A DNA stretch of 64,000 nt from Moniliophthora roreri (lineage: Eukaryota; Basidiomycota; Agaricomycetes; Agaricales; Marasmiaceae): the NCBI GenBank assembly GCA_001466705.2, contig LATX02000078.1, forward strand, positions 1,116,001-1,180,000, read 5' to 3'. How positions within the stretch are numbered: the first letter of the stretch is position 1; each line of letters opens with the position of its first letter. The notes beneath the pieces are model-generated. The model was not told where the DNA came from, did no database searches, and was given only the letters and a program-made list of their open reading frames with translations. A program made the translations under genes and the position numbers. This document shows positions 12,069-22,768 of the stretch, in pieces.

Positions 12069-12128
12069 CTTGTTGTCCTAGGTGATGCCTAGACCTTGGT
12101 AGGTCGGCAATCAATGAGCTTGACCTTA

Positions 12129-12299
12129 TGTTACGTTACTTGCGCAGCAACGTCAACTCAACTACCTTAGCGAAGTATCACCTCCGTTCAAGTAGTTGTT
12201 CAGGTTCAAGTTCAAGTTTGTTCAGTGGTTGCTGAAGTTCAGAAGTCCTTCAATCATTGCATTGACACAAGCTTGTATAAACCAGATCAAGCTGGAGAC
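12129..12299 (-). repeat. 5' LTR of element C, truncated by element D
   Basis: It begins TGTTACGTTACTTG like the 3' LTR at 5273 and follows it closely through 'GTATAAACCAGATCAAGCTGGAGAC' before stopping at 12299. The continuation found in the 3' LTR (TCTAAGTCTCAGC) is missing; the LTR of element D starts at the next base. This shows that D inserted later than C. Confidence 0.82.
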
Positions 12300-12934
12300 T
12301 GTTACGTTACTTGCATAGCAACGACAACAACTCAACAACCACTATGATGTAGCGGCGCTAAGTTGACAAAAGGGGCAAGTTCGAGTTTGAGTTCCTTAGC
12401 TAGCGCTAAAGTCCTCAGAGTTCGGTTGAGATGAGCAAGATGTCCAAAAGGTTAACTAGGTCAAGCTGAGGTAGCTTAGACCTTCAAACTATCTACTTAT
12501 ACAACGATTGTAGCTACTAGTTTGTATACAAACTGCTAGATCGACATCGTTTGTTTAGTAAATAGAGTGTACCTTTGACTACTTGATAAATAAGAGAATG
12601 ACATCAGAAGTGATGTCGAGGAAGTAAAAATAAATATGATGATACAATAGCCGATGTCAGGAATGACATCAGATCATAAATAGAAGAGAAAAGAAACAAA
12701 TAGAATAATGAGATCATGCTGATGTCGTGTATGACATAGCTATGACGTCTTAAATAGAAAGATAGGCATACGAGCGGAAAAGGGGACTGGGAAGGTGGAT
12801 GTGTCCAGATGTTAATGGGAAGCATAGATAGAAAAGAGAAAACTAGCGCTCGAAGGTGCTAAAATGTCAAAGCAAGAAATAGAAAGATGGAAAAAGATAG
12901 TCTGTTCATGTCCGACTGTAACAGTAACATAACA
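12300..12934 (+). repeat. 5' LTR of element D
   Basis: A 635-bp LTR beginning TGTTACGTTACTTGC and ending GTAACATAACA. It is followed by CAAGGTCAAGCTGATTGATTG, the same sequence that follows the LTRs of C and F in their own sense (possible primer binding region). It is longer than the 426-433-bp LTRs and carries a block with repeated 'GATGTC..ATGACATC' words (about 12600-12750), but keeps the 'GGGGACTGGGAAGGTGGAT' block near the end. Confidence 0.8.
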
Positions 12935-12997
12935 CAAGGTCAAGCTGATTGATTGCCAACCTCCCGAGGTTTAGGCATCACCTATGAAGAAACTACA

Positions 12998-14450
12998 ATG
13001 CCTCTGTAAATAGAACAGCAGCTCGAACAGGACATTGCAGAAGTGGAAGAACAGTGGCATAGATTACAAACCCAATCGATATCAAACCCAGGTGGATGAG
13101 TGATCCCACCATTAACCAGAGCATCCTGCAGAGAACTCCTGATGCCCTTGCAGTTGCCATTGCCAGAGAGTCATCCTCCGACCAAGATTGCCACAGGACC
13201 AGGAGAAACAAAGAAAACCTTGACCCCATTATTCACCACCATTGGATCAGAAGAGAGAGACTCCACCGACAGTACCTCTCAGCAGATATTGAAGAAGGAA
13301 GAATTGGATATATCAATCACCTCCTTTTCATCAGTGGAGGAGCAAGACCCCTTCAGAAAACTTCTCACAGCACTTAAGAACAGCCCCAGATTGAAGAAAT
13401 GTCTGAAGATAAGAAGCCATCAGGAAGCAGACCAAAGATGGAACCAGAAGCAGAGGAAACAAAGATAAGCACTGCCGTACCCATACAGGTGGTAGCGGCT
13501 GAAAAGGAAGTGAAGGCAGCACTACCCCAAGCATTCACAGGACAACAAAAGGAAGCCAAGAGATTCCTTAGAGAAGTCCTCCTGTATATTGCCCTTAACC
13601 CCAAAACCTTCACAAATGATAGGACGAAGAAGCTCTTCCTATTGTCATATATGACAGACAGACCTGGAGAATTTTGGAAGAATGAGAAGATGGACTTTTT
13701 ATTAGCAAATAATAAAGAAGCTGAGAAAGTCACATGGAGCACGTTCATTGAGGATTTCAAGACATTCTTTGAACCATTGGATACCACTCTAGAAGCTCAG
13801 ATGAAACTCAGAGATCTAAAGATGAAGGAAAGAGCTGATGAATACACATATCAGTTCACCTACCTGGCCAAACAAACTGGATATAATGACACAGCTCAGG
13901 TCAAAGCCTTCAAATGAGAATTACTGAGGAGTCTTATGTTGAAAATTATAACCTGACCCAAGAGCAAACCAGAAACAATAAAGGATTGAATGGATGCAGC
14001 AATTCTGTTCAATGAAAGTTACAAACAAGTGGTGGAATATGGAAGAGTCTGGGACGAAGAGAATGGAAGAAAACCCCAATGTGCTTTCTGAAAGAAGAAA
14101 GGAACTGCAGTAAAAAAGATTTCAGACTTCGATAAGAAGGAATATATGGCTAAAGGACTCTGCTTCCAATGTGGAAGGAGCAGTCATCAAATTTGAGATT
14201 GCTCAGATGGGGTAAAAGGAAAGGAAGTGAAGAAGGAGGAAATAAAGAAGCTGACAAAGGAAGAGAGGTTTGTGAAGATTCAAGCTCTGGTGAACAAGCA
14301 AATGGATGAAGAAAAGAATCAGCTCCTGGATCTCATGGAACAAATGGGTTTTTGAAGCAGCGGAAAGGAACGATGCCTTTACCGCCAGTCATCATTTCAC
14401 ACTTTGTATTAGCTAAAATCAATCACAATTCTATGCACCTTCCTCTGCAA
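12998..14450 (+). pseudogene. element D gag, zinc knuckle and start of protease region (heavily mutated)
   Basis: The plus-strand gag relic aligns with the gag of C from ATG 12998 (MPL, then a TAA where a Gln codon is expected). It continues through the gag core (13399-13917, GEFWKNEKMDFLLA, ADEYTYQFTYLAKQTGY) to a zinc knuckle around 14160-14205 (CFQCGRSSHQI, then a TGA). Stops replace expected residues: K-stop-E for KRG after 13915, T-stop-P for TRP, D-stop-M for DWM. All fit CGA-to-TGA or TGG-to-TGA changes relative to other copies. The frame ends at about 14355. The following HFVLAKI...SMHLPLQY peptide is the beginning of the protease region, cut off at about 14450 by a switch to element E on the other strand. 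Confidence 0.85.
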
Positions 14451-17143
14451 TATATAGGCTCCTTTCTCCTTTTTTGCAACAAAGAAGAAGGGAGAAGCCA
14501 TAGGTGATTTCAATTTCCTGATATATCCCTTATGCAAATTCTCTTCCAAGAACTTATCCTGCTCCTTCTGCTCTGCCAGGCTTAATGGGTATAATTTGCA
14601 GTTCCGTGGCACAAAATTGGGTTTTAGTTCAATGGCATGGTTATAAGTTCATGACAAAGGGAAATATTCTGATTTCCCTTTCTTGAAGTGATCCTTGTAC
14701 CCTTGCAGATAGGAAGGGATGAGCTCGCTTATCTCCTTCTTGACCTCCTGTTTTTGGTGTGCTAGTTCCTGAGAAGTGGTCATCTTGGCACCAATGAGAA
14801 CTTCCTTGGGGGTGCTATCCAATATACCTGTAAACCTTTTGATCTGGACCCTTCATCTCGGCAGAAACTCTATTTCTCCCATCTCCCAATTGATTCTGGG
14901 GTTATAATATCTGAGCCATAGGAGTCCCAAGATCATATCTTCGTCTCTGATTCTGGAGATCAGGAAGTTCTCTTGGAAGTCCTTTCCCACTATCCTGAAC
15001 TCAATTTCTACCACATGCGATATCCATGTGGTTTTATTTGGAGTTCCATCAACATTGAATACCTTGATCTTTTCTGGAAGTTGAACCCATCTTTTCCCTA
15101 GCTTCCTTGCCAATGCCATACTGATAAATCTTCCTCCAGCTTCCGAATCCAATAGTGCTTGTGTTTCGACAATTTGAGTTCCCACTTTGTACTGTAGAGG
15201 AATGTGCATAGAATTTCAATCCATCTTAGCTAGTACAAAGTGTGAGATTGTTACAGGTGGCAGAGACATCATCCTCTTTCGCTGCTTTAAAAACCCTCCT
15301 GCTCCATGAGGTTGATTAACAAGTTCTTTTCTTCCTCTGTCTGATCATTTACAAGTGCTCAGATTTTAGCGAACCTTTCCTCCTTCAAGAGCCTTTTCAG
15401 TTCCTCCTTCTTCTTTTCTTCTTTCTTCGCTGCGTCCANTGGAGCACGTTCATTGAGGATTTCAAGACATTCTTTGAACCATTGGATACCACTCTAGAAG
15501 CTCAGATGAAACTCAGAGATCTAAAGATGAAGGAAAGAGCTGATGAATACACATATCAGTTCACCTACCTGGCCAAACAAACTGGATATAATGACACAGC
15601 TCAGGTCAAAGCCTTCAAATGAGAATTACTGAGGAGTCTTATGTTGAAAATTATAACCTGACCCAAGAGCAAACCAGAAACAATAAAGGATTGAATGGAT
15701 GCAGCAATTCTGTTCAATGAAAGTTACAAACAAGTGGTGGAATATGGAAGAGTCTGGGACGAAGAGAATGGAAGAAAACCCCAATGTGCTTTCTGAAAGA
15801 AGAAAGGAACTGCAGTAAAAAAGATTTCAGACTTCGATAAGAAGGAATATATGGCTAAAGGACTCTGCTTCCAATGTGGAAGGAGCAGTCATCAAATTTG
15901 AGATTGCTCAGATGGGGTAAAAGGAAAGGAAGTGAAGAAGGAGGAAATAAAGAAGCTGACAAAGGAAGAGAGGTTTGTGAAGATTCAAGCTCTGGTGAAC
16001 AAGCAAATGGATGAAGAAAAGAATCAGCTCCTGGATCTCATGGAACAAATGGGTTTTTGAAGCAGCGGAAAGGAACGATGCCTTTACCGCCAGTCATCAT
16101 TTCACACTTTGTATTAGCTAAAATCAATCACAATTCTATGCACCTTCCTCTGCAATATATAGGCTCCTTTCTCCTTTTTTGCAACAAAGAAGAAGGGAGA
16201 AGCCATAGGTGATTTCAATTTCCTGATATATCCCTTATGCAAATTCTCTTCCAAGAACTTATCCTGCTCCTTCTGCTCTGCCAGGCTTAATGGGTATAAT
16301 TTGCAGTTCCGTGGCACAAAATTGGGTTTTAGTTCAATGGCATGGTTATAAGTTCATGACAAAGGGAAATATTCTGATTTCCCTTTCTTGAAGTGATCCT
16401 TGTACCCTTGCAGATAGGAAGGGATGAGCTCGCTTATCTCCTTCTTGACCTCCTGTTTTTGGTGTGCTAGTTCCTGAGAAGTGGTCATCTTGGCACCAAT
16501 GAGAACTTCCTTGGGGGTGCTATCCAATATACCTGTAAACCTTTTGATCTGGACCCTTCATCTCGGCAGAAACTCTATTTCTCCCATCTCCCAATTGATT
16601 CTGGGGTTATAATATCTGAGCCATAGGAGTCCCAAGATCATATCTTCGTCTCTGATTCTGGAGATCAGGAAGTTCTCTTGGAAGTCCTTTCCCACTATCC
16701 TGAACTCAATTTCTACCACATGCGATATCCATGTGGTTTTATTTGGAGTTCCATCAACATTGAATACCTTGATCTTTTCTGGAAGTTGAACCCATCTTTT
16801 CCCTAGCTTCCTTGCCAATGCCATACTGATAAATCTTCCTCCAGCTTCCGAATCCAATAGTGCTTGTGTTTCGACAATTTGAGTTCCCACTTTGTACTGT
16901 AGAGGAATGTGCATAGAATTTCAATCCATCTTAGCTAGTACAAAGTGTGAGATTGTTACAGGTGGCAGAGACATCATCCTCTTTCGCTGCTTTAAAAACC
17001 CTCCTGCTCCATGAGGTTGATTAACAAGTTCTTTTCTTCCTCTGTCTGATCATTTACAAGTGCTCAGATTTTAGCGAACCTTTCCTCCTTCAAGAGCCTT
17101 TTCAGTTCCTCCTTCTTCTTTTCTTCTTTCTTCGCTGCGTCCA
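13735..17143. repeat. exact 1704-bp direct duplication around N15439 (probable assembly overlap)
   Basis: 13735-15438 recurs as 15440-17143 at an offset of 1705, separated only by the N at 15439. The copies match in all blocks compared and cover the D gag, the D/E junction and the E protease. The identical D/E breakpoint in both copies argues strongly that the genome holds it once. Confidence 0.88.
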
Positions 17144-17357
17144 GACAATCCTGTATCCTGTGACCTCCTCAGCCACATTGGAAGCAGAGTCTCTTGGCCA
17201 TATATTCCTTCTGATCTACTTCAGAGATTCATTTTACAGCAACTTCTTCCTTCTTCCTGAAGCTCCATTGTGGTTTCCTCCCACTGTCTTCATCCCATGT
17301 CCTGCCATATTCTTGAGCCTGTTTGTAACTTTCATCAAAGAGGATGGCAGCATCAAT
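14451..17357 (-). pseudogene. element E: gag 3' part, protease and RT N-terminus, minus strand
   Basis: Read from right to left, there is a gag C-terminal piece (about 17230-17357, ILFDESYKQ, YGRTWDED) and a zinc knuckle whose CGR is changed to CG-stop (about 17165). A protease follows (ALLDSEAGGRFIS, so the DSG triad is DSE), then the linker and the RT N-terminus ([17 protein letters not shown]), which breaks off at about 14451. The stretch is inflated by the exact duplication around N15439: protease is at 14853-15209 and again at 16558-16914, and the RT start is at 14409-14612 and again at 16114-16317. The element is clearly dead. It runs convergently against element D. Confidence 0.83.
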
Positions 17358-20285
17358 CTTTAATGTTCATTAGTGTTCCTTCAGGTCGGTGAAGATGCTC
17401 AAAAACCTATGCCTCTACTATGAAAACACAAGGCCTGTGGTGCCAAAATACCCTCAAAAAAGGTATATATATAAGTTCTTGATTCTCAGTTTTGTTTGCG
17501 AGTTGGTTCGGCATGGTTCACTGTTACTGCAACATCAAGAATAATTCTCAATGTCTCGCTCAGTAGTTCAGAGATGATTGCCTTCAAAACAAACTTCTCA
17601 GATCGAACAATGGGTGTTCATTTGTATAATATTTATCGGTTTTGTGGTTTTATTAATCACTTCGAAAGCAAGTACTGGTATAGATTTCAACCAGAAACTG
17701 CCCAAAGAATAAACTTCTTCTAAGTGAGAACAAAGGTACCTCTTGTACCTGAATATAGCCCTCTTAGCTATGTTCTGCAACAATTCTCAAGAGGATAAAT
17801 CTTCTAGACACTGCTAGCCTGAAACCCTCTCTGATTCATGTCAAAACACCAGACTATACTGATGCACGTCAGCTACCCTCTTAGTAGACTGATACAATGT
17901 TTCTCTTATCAGAAAACATGCCTCTTGCATTAAAAACTAAGCTCTTCCTAGCTTTTATTTATATCTCTGGTTTGGGTTACAATCTCAGGTCTCANAGGGA
18001 GGAGGGGATCTCTCTGGAGTCACTCAGGACCAATCTCCAGGGCCTGAAGTGAGGAAGCAAAACTGGAATGGCACACAAATTTATACACCAAACAAACTCT
18101 TCATGTATTCACAATCAGAGGGGGCAGAGTTACTTGAGTATATACAGATATCTAGCTGTCCTTATATACAGTCCATGAAATATATCTACAGGAAAATATA
18201 AATAATGTCTGATAATTCAGAAGATAATAAATAAGTAACTGAAATGCTAAAAGAGGGAATATTCGGATGTCACAGAGCCTGGCCATTAGGGTATCCAACC
18301 ATATCTGTGTGGGTATCTATGTTTCCAGATGTTCTAGATTCTATAATTTGTATTTTCTCTTTTCTAAGTCGGGTATCTACAAGTGGATGGCTGTATTCTG
18401 TCCCATCTTTTGACAGCATTTCCCTTTCTAGTATCCGCACATCGGCAGAGGCCTAGATGCCAAAGTTTCCAAGGTCAGAACATGCTGTTATTGTTCCTAT
18501 CTCCTTTGACAATGCACACTCAGTCTTATTTAGGATTTCTTGTGCGTTAGATATTCTTCATATGTCTCATTGTATCTGTCTGTAGGTAGTGGATGTCCTT
18601 CAGAAGTGATTTCTGTCTTTCTGTTTTGATGTCTCCTCTAAGTACCTCTGTACTGTTTGACTGCAGGTTGCACTTTGCAGATGTCATAGAAAAGTAAAAT
18701 AGAAATTAAAATCCCATTGATAGCACTGTTAACTAGCCAATGTGTTCATTGGGCCCTAGTTAGGTTCCCTACAGGTTTCGGGAGTGATCCGTTCTGGATT
18801 TGATACATAGATAAGTTAGAAAGTACAGCTTCAACACCTCTGTATAGTGTATCATATAGCTCTTCATACTTTCCAAAGTCCCATAGCTTCTCTAAGGCAA
18901 CGACTAGCAGACTGGGCTCACTCTAGTCCTCATTATCCGTTATTTCATGTCATATTAAAGTCTTCCAATTCAAAAGTAGTGTAAAATGAATAAAAGTGGG
19001 TCTTTTCTAGGTTCAACATATTAGCGTAAGCTCAGCTGTGCTGGTTTCTCATCATACAGCTTTGTCTTCTGTTTTTCCGTGATACAGGCACCCTTCTGGT
19101 AGCCGATCATCTATTTTCATTCTTCAATTTGGTATCTCGAGTATCTCTTGCCAATAATTTGTCATCCTCTGTTTCATATCTGTTTCTTGATAATATTCTC
19201 ATATGTGTATCATTGAAGGCTCTTATTCTTCCTTCAAGTTGGGTATAGATTGGAAATATTGTTAAAAGTGAAAATATTCCCTTTGGTATGCTTTCAATAG
19301 AGAAGTATTATGTGGTGTTATTCCCTACAGGTTTTGAGATGCTCCTCTGTGTTCAGATTCGCCATTTATNTCCTCTTATATACCCTACAACATAAATAAT
19401 CTAATATATCTGTCACAAATACAAATAAAACTGAGTTGGGTGATAAATATTATATAAACTGAGCTGTGTTTGGTAATTTCTCTGTCACAGTGTCTGATTG
19501 TAGTCAGGCTTCGTAGCCATAATCTCTTTTATTCTTTTTCTTTGACAATTGTGCTGTCTTCTGACACTAACCATTTGCAATTCTCTCTATCAAACAGCTC
19601 TCCTTCCAACTCCGTTTGAAAATATTATACTTCCATGCCGCTCTGCATGGTTCCTTCCTTCTCCATCTTCTATCATCTGCTCTATGGATGCACAATATGC
19701 TTCCTTTTTCGTGTCTAAAGCATACATGTAGGCTCAGCCATGCTGCCTTCTCATCATACAGCTTTGTCTTCCATTCTTCCATAATACAGGCACCCTTCCG
19801 GTAGCTGATCATCTATTTCATTCTTCAATTTGACAGTCGGTATCTCGAGTATCCCTCGCTGATAATTTGTCATCCTCTATTTCATATCTGTTTCTCGATA
19901 ATATTCTTGTATGTGTATCATTGAAGGCTTTTATTCTTCCTTCAAGTTGGGTATAGATTGGAAATATTGTTAAAAGTGAAAATATTCCCTTTGGTATGCT
20001 TTCAATAGAGAAGTATTATGTGGTGTTATTCCCTACAGGTTTTGAGATGCTCCTCTGTGTTCAGATTCGCCATTTATTTTCATACTAGCAGTGGCCAGGT
20101 ACCCTTGTATGGCCTACCATCAACCATTACTCTGCTAATATTTTATATCCTTCTCTACTACTCGCTTTGACTACCTGCTCAGGGCTCACACTAGTCCTCA
20201 ACTCCCTTATCTATGTCCTTTTCAGCCATAAAAGTGCAAAATATTCTCTATTTGCATGCGAAATAAAAGGTAAAAGTTATGCATA
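17358..20285. repeat. unclassified repeat-rich DNA with two diverged internal repeats
   Basis: There is no gene I can support. The block around 19025-19369 recurs with divergence at about 19733-20076: first half CTCAGC.ATGCTG...CATCATACAGCTTTGTCTTC, then the CTTCAAGTTGGGTATAGATTGGAAATATTG stretch, offset 708. The phrase TTCCCTACAGGTTT occurs at about 18768, 19322 and 20030 and could mark LTR ends (TGTAGGGAA on the minus strand) of a copia-like family; this is a guess. Single Ns at 17995 and 19370 mark more contig joins, without the clean flanking duplication seen at the other Ns. Confidence 0.5.
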
Positions 20286-21079
20286 TCATCGGGTCATGAT
20301 CTTCAGTACCAAGCTCTTCAGCAGTCCTCGTTTAAAGGCCACTATCTGCGCTGCATCATTATAACTGGTCTGCTTGGCCAGATAGGTGAATTGATAGGTG
20401 TACTCGTTAGCTCTCTCCTTCATCTTCAGATCTCAAAGTTTCAGCTGGGCTTCTAGAGCTGTATCAAGTGGCTCAAAGGACGTTTTGAAGTTCNGTATGT
20501 GTATCATTGAAGGCTTTTATTCTTCCTTCAAGTTGGGTATAGATTGGAAATATTGTTAAAAGTGAAAATATTCCCTTTGGTATGCTTTCAATAGAGAAGT
20601 ATTATGTGGTGTTATTCCCTACAGGTTTTGAGATGCTCCTCTGTGTTCAGATTCGCCATTTATTTTCATACTAGCAGTGGCCAGGTACCCTTGTATGGCC
20701 TACCATCAACCATTACTCTGCTAATATTTTATATCCTTCTCTACTACTCGCTTTGACTACCTGCTCAGGGCTCACACTAGTCCTCAACTCCCTTATCTAT
20801 GTCCTTTTCAGCCATAAAAGTGCAAAATATTCTCTATTTGCATGCGAAATAAAAGGTAAAAGTTATGCATATCATCGGGTCATGATCTTCAGTACCAAGC
20901 TCTTCAGCAGTCCTCGTTTAAAGGCCACTATCTGCGCTGCATCATTATAACTGGTCTGCTTGGCCAGATAGGTGAATTGATAGGTGTACTCGTTAGCTCT
21001 CTCCTTCATCTTCAGATCTCAAAGTTTCAGCTGGGCTTCTAGAGCTGTATCAAGTGGCTCAAAGGACGTTTTGAAGTTC
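19909..21079. repeat. exact 585-bp direct duplication around N20494 (probable assembly overlap)
   Basis: 19909-20493 recurs as 20495-21079 at an offset of 586, with only the N at 20494 between them. The duplicated unit joins the unclassified repeat to the start of the element F gag remnant, so the same junction appears twice. Confidence 0.87.
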
Positions 21080-21840
21080 TGTATGAAATCCCCCCACGAG
21101 ACCTTTTCAGCCTCCCTGTCATAGGCAAGTAGAAGGTCCATCTTTTCGTTCTTCCAAAATTCTCCAGGTCCATCAGTCATGTAGGAAAGGAGGAAGAGTT
21201 TCTTGGTCTTGTTGTTTGTGAAGGTTTTGGGGTTAAGAGCAATGTATAGCAGCACTTCTCAGAGGAATCTCTTTGCTTCCTTCCTGTGACCCATAAAGGC
21301 CCTTGGCAGTGCAGCCTTAACTTCCTTTTCTGCAGCTACCACCTGTACAGGTACTGTTGTCTCTATTACTGTTTCTTTGGCCTGCGGACTATCCTTCGGC
21401 CTGCTTCCAGAGGGTTTCTTTTCTTTGGCCATTTCTTCAATCTGTGGTTGTTTCGTTGATTGTGGGCTGCTCTTCAGGATGTGGAGAAGGTGTTTGAATG
21501 GGTCTGATTCTTCTGCTAATGTCAAAGAGGTATTCAATATATCCGATTCTTGCTGCTTCAGTGTAGTAGACAATGTTTCTTCTTCAAATCTGATCTCTTC
21601 TGATCCAGTTGTGATGAATGACAGGGTCAAGGTTCTCCTTGTTTCGGGGTGCTCTTCTGGTGTCTCGGTTAGTGGCAGATTCATTGGCAATGGCAACTGC
21701 GAGAGGGTCACTAGCTCTCTGTGCAATACTCTAGTTAATGGCAGGATCACTCATCCACCAGGATTCAATATGGATTGGGTTTGTAATGAACACTGCCGCT
21801 CTTCTGCTTCTGCGATATTCTTCTCTAGCTGTGATTCCAT
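20286..21840 (-). pseudogene. element F gag, minus strand, truncated
   Basis: Minus-strand gag similar to that of C. The N-terminal part (MESQLEKNIAEAEERQ, ILNPGG-stop-VILPLTRV) starts at about 21840. The gag core lies at 21019-21255 (GEFWKNEKMDLLLAYD), and a C-terminal piece (YQFTYLAKQTSYND, LKIMTR) ends at about 20286 in unrelated repeat DNA. Stops sit at 21256-21258 and before position 21019, and the start of the original gag seems lost (ACA where C has ATG). The 20286-20493 part appears twice because of the N20494 duplication. No pol is attached. Confidence 0.82.
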
Positions 21841-21912
21841 CTGTGGTGGTGTCTTGTTTTCCTAGATGATGCCTAAACCTGGATAGGTCGGCAATTGATC
21901 AGCTTGACCTTG

Positions 21913-22768
21913 TGTTACGTTACTTGCACAGCAATGACTACTCAACACTTTGATGATGATCGGTGTCAAGTCTCAAGTCAAGTTCGAGTTCATTCAATGG
22001 ATGTTGAAGTTCAGAGGTCCTTCGATACTGCTTGCAACACAAGTTATGATAAACCAGGTCAAGCTGAAGACTTAGAGTCTCAGCTTGAGCGCTTAAATAC
22101 ATACAACCAGTCATGTAATCTACCTTATGTATGCATCTGATAACTATAATGATCTGGTAATAAATACTGACACAGTCGGAATATGAATAAGTGTTATGTT
22201 ACTTGTGCAGCAACAACTACTCAACACTTCAACGACAGTCAGTGTCAAGCCTCAAGTCAAGTTTGAGTTTGTTCAACAGATGTTGAAGTTCAGAGATCCT
22301 TCAGTACTGCTTGCAACACAAGTTATGATAAACCAGGTCAAGCTGAAGACTTAGAGTCTCAGCTTGAGCACTTAAATATATACAACCAGTCATGTAATCT
22401 ATCTTATGTATGTGTCCAATAACTATGATGACTTGGTAATAAATACCAACACAGTCGGAGTATGAGTGAACATTCTGAAAATAGAAAAGGGGAGTTGGGA
22501 ACATATACTAAGTCCGACGATAGAGAAGCATGTATACAGAGGGAAAAAGGGGGCTGGGAAGGTGTATAGGTCCAATGGGAAGAGGAAGCATAGGAAGAGG
22601 GTAACAAAAACATAACAATAAGTGTTCTGATAATAGAAAGGGGAACTGGGAGAGTGTACTAAGTCCAACAATAAGAAAGCATGTATGTAGAAGGGAAAAG
22701 GGGGCTGGGAAGGTGTACAAGTCCAATGGGAAGGGGAAGCATAAGAAGAGGGTAACAAAAATGTAGCA
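21913..22768 (-). repeat. 5' LTR of element F, split by a solo LTR
   Basis: It starts TGTTACGTTACTTGC at 21913 and ends at 22768 with AATGTAGCA, a two-change version of AACGTAACA. After removing the 426-bp solo LTR at 22192-22617 and one copy of the 5-bp duplication, about 425 bp remain, the same size as the other LTRs. It lies directly upstream of the element F gag in minus-strand sense. Confidence 0.85.
22192..22617 (-). mobile_element. solo LTR with ATAAG target-site duplication, nested in the element F LTR
   Basis: A 426-bp LTR, TGTTATGTT...AACATAACA (perfect 9-bp inverted ends), flanked on both sides by ATAAG (22187-22191 and 22618-22622). The host sequence resumes exactly: ATATGA-ATAAG before and ATAAG-TGTTCTGATA after, matching the uninterrupted LTRs. 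No internal element sequence is present, so it is a solo LTR left by LTR-LTR recombination. The strand is inferred from similarity to the 3' LTR of C. Confidence 0.92.

Larger units (their letters stand above)
5273..12299 (-). mobile_element. near-complete Ty3/gypsy LTR retrotransposon C
   Basis: The minus-strand element runs from a partial 5' LTR (12129-12299) through gag, zinc knuckle, protease, RT, RNase H, integrase and C-terminal domain, then an accessory ORF, to a full 3' LTR at 5273-5705. All canonical domains are present, but frames are broken by several stops, so the copy is probably not autonomous. The 5' LTR is cut at 12299 by element D. I could not identify a target-site duplication. 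The five bases left of 5273 (GGTGT) have no partner because the right boundary is rearranged. The sequence next to the 5' LTR (CAAGGTCAAGCTCATTG-like) is shared with elements D and F and may hold the primer binding site; the matching tRNA is unknown. Confidence 0.88.

Noticed and set aside
17360..19369. Possible copia-type or LINE coding region
   Set aside because: No RT, integrase or gag motif could be read in any frame; only short uninformative frames.
22404..22758. Several minus-strand ORFs rich in Ser/Pro/Leu
   Set aside because: They are translations of the repeated GGGGCTGGGAAGGTGTA blocks of the LTRs.
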